From: Luscinia megarhynchos
Taxonomy: Eukaryota; Chordata; Aves; Passeriformes; Turdidae
Direction: 5' to 3'
Length of the DNA: 64,000 nucleotides
Assembly: GCA_034336665.1 (NCBI GenBank)
Contig: JAPFBE010000002.1
Location: forward strand, 82,032,905 to 82,096,904
The position numbers were made by a program, and so were the translations under genes. Below, piece by piece: positions 13,601-22,036 of this stretch. Below the pieces are notes generated by a model, which saw nothing but the letters and a program-made list of their open reading frames with translations, did no database searches and was not told the DNA's origin. The stretch's first letter is position 1. Each line of letters begins with the position of its first letter.

Positions 13601-14457
13601 AAAAAATCACGTGGGACTTAAGAATACTGGTGTTTCTTCTGAAGCAGCTTGAGTTTCAGAAATGCAGGAGGGGTCAGGGAAGAGGGGTTAGAAGGCAGCA
13701 AAGAGGGAAGAATGCTGCATGAATAACTTACAGGAACGTATGATAATGTTCTAAGCACCAACTGTGCTAATGCGAGCCTGTGCTTTATGTGTTGAATAAT
13801 GTCTATACACTACACGTTATTTTGAATCCAGTGTAGTATCTGACAATTCAAAACAATTAAAAAGAAACCAGAGAGGTCAAGATGGGGACAATTTTTAGTA
13901 CCAATAAAGGTATTAAATACCAATGAATGGTCTGCAAGTGACCAAAAGAAATAGACTCATATGGTTTTGGCAGGATTCTTGATTCTACAATCCTTTTAGC
14001 TGGACAATCGCAACGTTGTTGATTTATTACTATCAGGACTGTTAAATTATAAGAATTAACTTGCTACTCAGTTACTTAGAAACATTGCTGGTACAGGTCG
14101 AAAATCAAATAGAAATGTATAACCAAAGAACTGTCATTACACAGGAACTTTCAGGTTCTTTCAAAACTTCCTCCTTTGACTTTCAATCAACTGAACAATC
14201 AAAATTGAACTGTCAAATTCAGGCAGAAAATACTGTGTTTAAGAGCCTGAAAAGCTTTTAGCCTGCACTTTTAATTCAGCATGTTTTATATCACAATTAT
14301 GACAGAATATTTCAAACTGAGCATGGAAACAGAACTGCAGGAATGAGACATAATAAAGATTACAGCATTGATCATATTTACAAACTTATGCACTCTGTGT
14401 ATAACTGCTCTGGACAAAACATCCAAGCTGCAGAAATCATGTTTATCAAGTATCCCA
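10641..14457. other. Upstream flank, mostly featureless
   Basis: AT-rich sequence. It holds the compound AAT/ATC microsatellite at 13331-13369, an A-rich run at about 13430-13456, and a stretch at 12060-12370 with composition resembling a conserved non-coding element (reported as a finding). No exon or transposon was recognised. Confidence 0.45.
13331..13369 (+). repeat. Compound (AAT)n(ATC)n microsatellite
   Basis: About four AAT repeats are followed directly by five to six ATC repeats, then degenerate ATC/GTC units. This is a simple trinucleotide repeat about 6.4 kb upstream of the RIMS2 start codon. Confidence 0.85.
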
Positions 14458-14735
14458 TTCATAGAATCATAGAATACTTTTTTTTTAGGTTAGAAGGAGC
14501 CTTTAAAGGTCATCTAGTCCACCACCTCTCTGAGCAACACATTCCAGTTTTACTACCCCTATGATAAAAAAATTCTTCTTTCTATTACATTTCTATATAT
14601 CTACTAAAACATATATGTACTAAAACATATTTCCCCATCTAACTTATAGACCCTTTTCAGATACTTAAAGGACACATTACGGTTCCCAGAGCTTTCTCTT
14701 CTCCAGGCTGAACAACTCTAACTCTCCCAACCTTA
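14458..14735 (-). mobile_element. CR1 LINE 3' end
   Basis: The + strand shows the complement of a CR1 3' end. CATAGAATCATAGAAT (the octamer tail, ATTCTATG on the element strand) is followed by a degenerate GGTTAGAAGGAGCCTTTAAAG and CATCTAGTCCACCACC block. The copy ends at TTCTCCAGGCTGAACAAC...TCCCAACC. It is 5'-truncated and diverged. It includes a local 16-bp duplication (TACTAAAACATATATG) at 14602-14632. Confidence 0.92.
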
Positions 14736-17700
14736 AACCAGAAAACAATCTAATTGATCTGAGCCTCTCTTCAGGTTTTAGCCAGCTGTGCTTAGAGAAA
14801 GCCTACCTTCCAGGGCCTCTACCATATTGCATTTCAAACTACAACCTGGATCCCAGCTCCTTGGTCCACTGAAAGAAGGCAAATTAATCTCATATTGATT
14901 TCGGAATAAGGTTGAACATCCTCCATAACCCAAGCAGCTCCTGTGATGCTCATGGAGAATCCCCAGTCCTCTAACCAAAAGATTTTTGTTAATGGTTCTC
15001 CTTGAGCAAGGAAAAGCTTTGGAAGCACTTCAGCACAACTTAAGAAATTCACCTTTCTGACTCAGTGAAGATACTGATCATATGCATGGAGTGGAAGAAA
15101 AAATGTGTTCTCTAGATAAAAGACCAATATCTTTCCATCTACTGCAGACAGATCCTTAGCACCAATGAATTTGGAAGGAACTATTTCGCTGAATATAGGT
15201 GGTTATGGTCAGTACAGTGTATACTACGAATGACTCTACTTTATAGGGAATGAGAGAAGCAAAAAAATCTAACTCCTACCCATAAATATCTAGCATTGTT
15301 CAAATCACTTGTGGAGAAGTATCCAACTAATAGAAATTTGCTTGGAGCATAAAAAAAATGCATAGAGAGTATCAAAATCCTCCTGAAAGCAATCAAATGA
15401 CAATTTGGTGACATTATATAATATGTCCTCAATTTAGACAGGAGAAAGCTGGGAAAGATCCAAGACTGCACCAGAAAACCAGCCCATGATGGTTGGATAA
15501 CACTTAGTACAGGATCTGGAAAACACAGTTTGTTGCAATGTAGTTTTTCCTTCCTCTATGGGAATTTGAGGAGTCCTTTGCAGATTGCTTCCATGAACTG
15601 TCCTGCAGAATACATTTCTTGGTGGTTATACATCTGATTCGGTCCACTGGGAGTCTGAGTACTGGTCATTTTCAACCAAGAATATGTTTTTAATTTTCTC
15701 CATTCACTGATCCATAACAGAATACTTTAAAGTTCCCTTCATGTCAGCTACATAAAAATATTTTCTAAGTTTCAAATTTGGACAGAAATAACAAATAATT
15801 AGTTATACTGGATTTTTTCCCTTATACAAAATGTTATAAAGCAGATGTCAGCATTTCCTTTCCAGAGAAGACTTACACTTCACATGCTTAAACAATGAAT
15901 CTACCAACTCATTTAGTCTTGCTATGAGGAAGGAAATGGGAGGAAGTATAATGAGACCCTTATTGAAAGACATTTTGTGGTGATATATAAAACTAGGTTA
16001 CAATATCACTGTTTCCTTGGGAACCCCTCATGTCTAGCAGAACTGAAAAGGAACAGATAAAAAAAGTGTATCAGAAAAAATATATTAATAACTCTGCTGG
16101 TGTCAGTACATTTAGATGACTTATAGAAGCCACCAAAAGAAAGTATCAGGTGCCTTTGATATACAATAAGAGTGAATTTTCATTTACAGATTTTTGCAAT
16201 GAAGAACAATCTCAGCAGAAAATTGTAAACCCGGAATGGGAGTCTGGTTTTTTGGAGGTTGGTAGGGAGTTCAGAATAAGGACTGAAAAGGACAGGAAGG
16301 CCAGGTACCTGGAGACACATGAAAGGAACAGTCAGAATTAAAAATGAATGCTCCTTAAAAATAATTTCTGTAAATGATGGTAGTACATGATAGTATGATG
16401 ATTTGTTGGTTGATTATAGAGTACTGCTGACCCCATTACACTGGAGTGGGTAGAAAGGTGCTGTATGTTTCCATCAATATGCCGCCTGGGTAATGTAAAT
16501 AACAGTAACAACATGAGACAATTCTGTGCAGGCTGACAGGAACATGAACAAATAATGTTTGTTCTTAATTGCAGAAAATTGTGAGGAATGACAGGTAGAA
16601 CTGATTTTGAGAAAGGAAGGTAGAAGCTTAGAAAGGTCAAGTTGAACCATTTTTTTCATTGCAATCAAGACAAGATGTCTTCTGCCCTGAATCTGCTGTC
16701 TCTTTTCAAAACAAATAGCTAGATAAGTGTGTATGGGGATTACAGTTCCTGTCCCTGTATTTGTTTACAGTTACCCATTTAATGGTAGGGGATTTAGTAG
16801 AAACAGGGCAAATACCATGGAGAAAAGAAAGATCTTGAAATTCTACAATTATGCTGAAAGCAAGTATTTGTAATTTGTGGATGAAAAATCACAGGCACAT
16901 TGAAATGAAGCAGACACTGTAAATCCAGAGTTCAAAGGTAAATATTAATTGGGAAGAATCTCAGCTGAATGAGGCAATGCACAAAAAACTGTAGTGATGT
17001 CTTGTAACCAAAACTACAGCCTGAATTCTGCTTGTGTCTAAGGTTGAAGCATGGCATGAAATATTCTTGAACCAACTGTGTAACCTGACAGAGGAGCGAC
17101 TACTTTCAATTGGTCTGGCTCCTTGTAATCATTCTTAGAAGTGATTGAGTGAGTTCTCTCGTTCTTCATTTCCCTAGGATAAACATGCATTTTCCAAATG
17201 CTTCTGTACAGTTAATTCTTCCATTCAACATTCATAGATTGATAAAGAATGTACTATCTTTGGTAATCTGATGACACATTGTTCTGCATTTCCTCTTCTT
17301 TTTGACTTCCATGCCAGATTTATCTAGTACCTGGAAGAAACAAGGAATTTGGTGGGAGCCAGCTGGCTGGAATCCAGTCTGAAAGGTGAAGGTGATGTGA
17401 ACTGGAAGAGCAGAATGCTTTCAGGACTGAATGAAAAATCATACAGTTTATTTTACAAGGATATCTGCTTAAATGTAATACGCTCAGTGTCTTACACAAT
17501 GGTTTATGGTTTTTAACAGAGGGTCTATTATACACATTTTTACATCAAGAAATGGAGCAGTCTCCTTTAGTTAAGGATGCCAGTGGCATTTCTTAGAAAA
17601 AATTAAAATTCAATTAATATATGTGCCTGATAATAGGTAGAGATTATTGCTAAGCCCTGCTTTACCACAGCAAACCTCTCCTGTCCTTCTGACAATCTGT

Positions 17701-18419
17701 TCCTCTAGAATTTGTTTCCACAAAGGAATGGTGTTTTCACCAATATCAGAAGAGGAACCCTTCAGTTTGTGGAGTTGCATCCTACAATTTATTTTCTGTG
17801 GAAATACAGCTAATGAGGACCATGATAGGTTCTGGAAGACAACTTTTTTTCCCCATGTCTTTGCGCCTGGTTATAAATTGATGTCATGGCAGATTACAAA
17901 TAACACCAGCTCCAAGACTGTATGATTTGGAATGAGATTCCAAACTGCTCAAATTAAACCTTTTAAAATAATTTTATTATTGCTGCATATATTTCGATGT
18001 TATCCAGCATGGGTGTTATGTCTCATAAAACGAGAGGACAGCAAACAGAACTCTATTGTCTCTTATAGAGTAAAAACATACAGATTTGGATTGTTTCTTT
18101 GGCATTCTTGAATAGGGTATTTCCCATTTATTTGGTCTGAATGGCGTTTTGGGCACTGTAGGATACTTCTCCCAGAAATTGTTTCCTGCCTCAAAATGAC
18201 TGCGCAACTGGGGGATTTAAAAGGAAGAGAAAGAGTTTTGAGAGGTTTATTTCACCACTACCTGGTGCCCATGGGGGAGAAGGACTTTCTTCTCCAAGCT
18301 TCTCTCATGGGTGACACATTCTTGCTCTTCTGGGTTAGAGCAATCTATCCAGACAGAGGCTGGGGTAAATTTCACACCTTGCGTGGGGTGAAGGACACTC
18401 CAGCAGGACCTTATGTAGG
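14736..18419. other. Proximal upstream flank of RIMS2
   Basis: AT-rich sequence leading into the CpG island. No repeat family, exon or RNA gene was recognised. Short open frames (for example 18196 onward) run into the island and have no family resemblance. Confidence 0.5.
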
Positions 18420-18922
18420 CGATGGTGGAGCAGCAGGTCTGTTGGGCTGGATTCGCACGGCTGAACAGCGATGCGGCTCCCGGCTCGGGGGAGCCGGAGG
18501 CCGGCCCCGCGCACACCCCATGGCGCCCTTGATGTTGCTCTGCGGTTGTTCGCCCAAACTGCGGACCGTGCCGCGGGGCCTACGAGGGGACGGGGAAATG
18601 GGTGCTCTGCCGCCCTCCCGGGAGCTTCCCCCTCGCCTTCCCGCTGTCTCCATATCCTCCTGCCGGGGCCGGCGCTCCCCCGCGCCATACCCTCCCTCCT
18701 CCCTAGGGCTGCGCGGGGACCGGCCCCGCCGAGCGGGTGCCCCTCTCCAGGCGCCCTGCGGGCGGCGGGAGCGGCGGGAGCGGCGGCCCCGCAGCATCTC
18801 CCGGCCCTCCCCCTTGCCCCCCCGCGGCCGCCGGGCTCGGTCCTCCCAGCGCGTCGCCGGCGCCTTGGCTCCTCCTTGTCCTTCCTCGCGTGATTTTTAT
18901 CGCGTCCATTTTTTGTGCGGGG

Positions 18923-18938
18923 ATAAATAAATAAATAA
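18923..18938 (+). promoter_or_regulatory. ATAA-run, possible TATA-like core promoter element
   Basis: Four ATAA units sit in an AT pocket (about 18891-18938) inside otherwise GC-rich sequence, followed directly by GGGCAGCTGCCG. If used as a TATA-like element, transcription would begin around 18950-18970 and give a leader of roughly 850 bases. It may equally be a simple (ATAA)n repeat with no promoter role. Confidence 0.3.
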
Positions 18939-19187
18939 GGGCAGCTGCCGCCCGCCGCCCCCCGCCGCCAGCCCGCGCGGCGCCGCTAGGGGCGGCAGCC
19001 GGGCCCCGCATCGCCCCGCGCCGCTCGGCTCAGGAGAGGGAGGCAGCGGGGCGATGCGGAGCCCCCTCCCGTGACTCCGGCTCTCCGCCATGCCATGGGT
19101 TAGGCGGACTCCATCCCGCAGCCGAAAGGGCACCAGCCAAGCGAGGCGGCGGCAGGAAGCGGCGCGGTCCGGCAGAGGAGCGGCGGG

Positions 19188-19205
19188 CGGCGGCGGCGGC
19201 GGCGG
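19188..19205 (+). repeat. (CGG)n trinucleotide repeat in presumed 5' leader
   Basis: A run of about six CGG/GCG triplets with a GCGGGC interruption just before it lies about 600 bases upstream of the RIMS2 ATG. If transcription starts upstream, the run is in the 5' UTR, a position where CGG tracts in other genes can be length-variable. It is short here. Confidence 0.6.
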
Positions 19206-19487
19206 GAGGCGAGCGCGGCGCCCCGCGGCCCCTTCCATGGACGGCGGCGAGGAATTATGAGCCGCGGCCGGCGGCCGGGACTGGCGCTCGCCCGCTGGGG
19301 CTTCCCCCGCTGCGCGCCCCGGGGCGCCGGGGCTCCGCTCTCGTACGGCACCCCCCTCGACCCCCCCGGCAGCCGCTGCCCCCGTCTCCTGACCCCACGG
19401 CGCTCGCTCCGTCCCCCCTCTCCCCGCTGGGCGCTCGGGGTTGGGATAATCTCGCTCGCACCCAAACCACAGCGCTCCCGCGGCTAA

Positions 19488-19600
19488 TCCTGCCCTCTCC
19501 CCTCTCCCTTCCCACCCCGCCCCCGGCCCTTCCTCTCCCGGCGCTGCCCTCTCCCCTCCCCGCTCCCTCTGCTCGCCCCCCGGGGCCCCTCCGTCCCCGT
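19488..19600 (+). repeat. Pyrimidine-rich (C/T) tract in promoter/leader
   Basis: The + strand is almost purely C and T here, with repeated CCTCTCCC and CCCTCCCC blocks and rare purine interruptions. Such tracts bind Sp/KLF-type factors and can form triplex structures. No function can be assigned from sequence alone. Confidence 0.6.
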
Positions 19601-19718
19601 CCTCCCGCTGCCGCCGGCGGCCCGGCGGGTGGGTGCGAGGTCGGGGCTGCCGGGCACCCCGCCCCTCCCCGGCTGGGCCGTCATTCGGCTGCCGCTTGAT
19701 TACAGGGTATTGATTTGT

Positions 19719-19784
19719 ATGTGCTTCTCCCGGCGCCGGCCGCTCCCGCTGGTGCTGCTGGAGTTCGGGCAGCGCTTCTCGTAG
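19719..19784 (+). promoter_or_regulatory. Upstream ORF of 21 codons in the RIMS2 leader
   Basis: ATG at 19719 opens a 21-codon frame starting MCFSRRRPLPLV and ending at TAG 19782-19784, 24 bases before the RIMS2 start codon and in a different frame. If the transcript begins upstream of 19719, scanning ribosomes meet this ATG first (T at -3, T at +4: weak context). Leaky scanning or reinitiation would then set RIM2 output. The start sits in an AT-rich pocket that contrasts with the surrounding GC-rich leader. Confidence 0.5.
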
Positions 19785-19808
19785 CGGCGGCGGCAGCTCC
19801 CACCAAAC

Positions 19809-19978
19809 ATGTCGGCTCCCGCCGGGCCCCGGAGCGGCCCCGCCGCTCCTCAGCCTCCTCCGGCCCCGCAGCCCGAGATGCCGGACCTCAGCCACCTCAC
19901 GGAGGAAGAGCGGAAGATCATCCTGGCCGTCATGGACCGCCAGAAGAAGGAAGAGGAGAAGGAGCAATCCGTGCTCAA
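19809..19978 (+). CDS. RIMS2: RIMS2 first coding exon (RIM2 N-terminus), partial gene
   Basis: RIM2 is an active-zone scaffold that binds GTP-bound Rab3/Rab27 on synaptic and secretory vesicles and recruits Munc13 and calcium channels. The exon encodes 56 full codons plus two bases of the next. Residues 1-22 are a Pro/Ala-rich tail starting MSAP. From residue 23 comes EMPDLSHLTEEERKIILAVM and then a charged helix ending DRQKKEEEKEQSVL, which is the first helix of the Rab-binding domain. The RKII...DRQKKEEEKEQSVL wording fits RIMS2 rather than RIMS1, which from memory has NIIMAVMDRQKEEE. The ATG has A at -3 and is the only start giving this protein. The frame meets TAA just past the GTAAGG donor, as expected for intron. 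The tail is about two residues shorter than the human one as I remember it. Zinc finger, PDZ and C2 domains lie in later exons outside the window. Confidence 0.95.
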
Positions 19979-19984
19979 GTAAGG
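19979..19984 (+). other. RIMS2: Splice donor of RIMS2 exon 1
   Basis: The sequence CTCAA|GTAAGG matches the consensus donor. Splitting the AAG lysine codon after its second base gives a phase-2 junction, and reading through would hit an immediate in-frame TAA. The next coding residues of RIM2 (Lys-Leu-His-Gln-Gln) are not found downstream, so intron 1 runs past the window end. Confidence 0.9.
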
Positions 19985-20617
19985 GCGGGCGCATCCCTTT
20001 CTCGTCCTCCCGGGCCCGCGGCCGCGGAAGTCTCTCCTCCGGCCGCGGGGAAGGCACGGCCAGGGCGGGAGAGAGGAGTCGGGCGGCCGGGAGCGGGCAG
20101 GGGTGCTCGGCGCCGGGCGAGTGTGGGGCACGGCGGGAGGGACCCGCGGGAGCGGCCAGGGACGGGGCAGGCTCGGCGCCTGCCTTGGTCGCGCTCCGGG
20201 GGCGGCTCCGGCTCCGGCTCCGCACGCCCCGGCGCCGGCGGGAGCCAGGCGCCCAACATGGCCGCACAGGTGCCGTCCTCAGCCGGCGTGTTCCATCGGC
20301 AGGACGGGGGTGGGTCGGGGCGGCGGTCGGCGCCGCCGGAGGGGGCGGACCGGCAGCATCGGGCCCGGTGCTGGGGGCGCGGCGGGCTCCGCGCTGGCGG
20401 CGGCGGCCCTGCCTGGCGGAGCGGCACCGCCGGGGCCTGGGCTCCGGCCGCCTGGCTGGGTGGGTTTGCCACAGCCGCCATCTTCCCCCGACAACGTGTC
20501 TGCCGCCCGCCCCCGCCCCGCTGCTCTTTCCAAGCGTGAGCCCCGCGCCGGGGAAAGCGGGACGGCCTCCGCCTGCCCGGCGCGGGCGTGGGGGCAGTGC
20601 CGGCCCCGGCCCCGGCT

Positions 20618-22036
20618 CCGGGAGCTGTGCACAGCCACCCTGCCCAGCTGAGCACCGGGAGCTGTCCACAGCCACCCTGCCTGGCCCAGCACCGGGAGCT
20701 GTCCACAGCCACCCTGCCTGGCCCAGCACCGGGAGCTGTCCACAGCCACCCTGCCGAGCCCAGCACCGGGAGCTGTCCACAGCCACCCTGCCGAGCCCAG
20801 CACCGAGAGATGTGCACAGCCACCCTGCGCAGCTCAGCACCGGGAGCTGTCCACAGCCACCCTGCCGAGCCCAGCACCGGGAGCTGTCCACAGCCACCCT
20901 GCCGAGCCCAGCACCGAGAGATGTGCACAGCCACCCTGCGCAGCTCAGCACCGGGAGCTGTCCACAGCCACCCTGCCTGGCCCAGCACCGGGAGCTGTGC
21001 ATAGCCACCCTGCCCAGCTCGGCACTGGGAGCTGTGCACAGCCACCCTGCCCAGCCCAGCACCGGGAGCTGTGCACAGCCACCCTGCCCAGCTGAGCACC
21101 GGGAGCTGTGCACAGCCACCCTGCCCAGCCCAGCACCGGGAGCTGTGCACAGCCACCCTGCCCAGCTGAGCACCGGGAGCTGTGCACAGCCACCCTGCCC
21201 AGCCCAGCACCGGGAGCTGTGCACAGCCACCCTGCCCGGCCCAGCATCGGGAGCTGTGCACAGCCACCCTGCCCAGCTGAGCACCGGGAGCTGTGCACAG
21301 CCACCCTGCCCAGCCCAGCACCGGGAGCTGTCCACAGCCACCCTGCCGAGCCCAGCACCGAGAGATGTGCACAGCCACCCGGCCCAGCTGAGCACCTGGG
21401 GCTGTGCTCAGCCACCCTGCCCAGCTCGGCACCGGGAGCTGTCCACATCCACTCTGCCCAGCTCAGCACTGGGAGCTGTGCACAGCCACCCTGCCTGGCC
21501 CAGCACCGGGAGCTGTCCACAGCCACCCTGCCCAGCCCAGCACCGGGAGCTGTGCACAGCCACCCTGCCCAGCTGAGCACTGGGAGCTGTGCACAGCCAC
21601 CCTGCCCAGCCCAGCACCGGGAGCTGTGCACAGCCACCCTGCCCAGCTGAGCACCGGGAGCTGTGCACAGCCACCCTGCCCGGCCCAGCATCGGGAGCTG
21701 TGCACAGCCACCCTGCCCAGCTCGACACCGGGAGCTGTGCACAGCCACCCTGCCCAGCTGAGCACTGGGAGCTGTGCACAGCTACCCTGCCCAGCCCAGC
21801 ACCGGGAGCTGTGCACAGCCACCCTGCCCAGCTCGGCACTGGGAGCTGTGCACAGCCACCTGCCCAGCTCGACACCGGGAGCTGTGCACAGCCACCCTGC
21901 CCAGCTCGGCACAGGGAACTGTGCAGAGCCACACTGCCTGGCCCAGAACCGGGAGTTGTCCACAGCCACCCTGCCCAGCCCAGCACCGGGAGCTGTCCAC
22001 AGCCACCCTGCCCAGCTCGGCACCGGGAGTGTCCAG
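20618..22036 (+). repeat. 37-bp GC-rich minisatellite, 38 complete units
   Basis: Unit starts (CCGGG or variant) fall at 20618, 20655, 20692 and so on in exact 37-bp steps. One base is lost near 21859 (CCACCTG for CCACCCTG). The 38th unit starts at 21986, and a 39th breaks off after 22023. A unit reads CCGGGAGCTG, then TGCACAGCC or TCCACAGCC, then ACCCTGCC, then a variable end (CAGCTGAGCA, CAGCCCAGCA, CAGCTCGGCA, TGGCCCAGCA or GAGCCCAGCA). The + strand is C-rich and the - strand G-rich. It begins 640 bp past the exon 1 donor at the edge of the CpG island. Uninterrupted frames through it are artefacts: three units give a 37-residue period in every frame. Confidence 0.97.

Larger units (their letters stand above)
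18420..20610 (+). promoter_or_regulatory. RIMS2: CpG-island promoter and 5' leader of RIMS2
   Basis: Base composition changes abruptly near 18420 from AT-rich flank to dense G+C with many CpG and GGGCGG/CCGCCC (Sp-type) motifs. It stays so through the coding exon to about 20.6 kb, where the minisatellite takes over. CpG islands of this kind are normally unmethylated promoters. The RIMS2 start codon lies inside, so transcription probably starts between about 18.9 and 19.7 kb. The exact start site cannot be set from sequence. Long open frames on both strands here result from the scarcity of AT-rich stop codons. Confidence 0.85.

Noticed and set aside
18897..21395. 832-codon open frame on the - strand
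   Set aside because: It runs antisense through RIMS2 exon 1, the CpG island and the minisatellite. Its repeat part has the 37-residue period produced in every frame, and there is no recognisable domain.
20618..22036. Regular short repeats suggesting a CRISPR array
   Set aside because: Units abut with no unique spacers and the genome is avian, so this is a minisatellite.
20618..22036. CCACCCTGCCCAG matches 12 of 13 positions of the degenerate human PRDM9 hotspot motif
   Set aside because: Birds lack PRDM9, and a C-rich repeat will match a C-rich degenerate motif by chance. Avian recombination at CpG-island promoters is a more relevant idea but is not visible in sequence.
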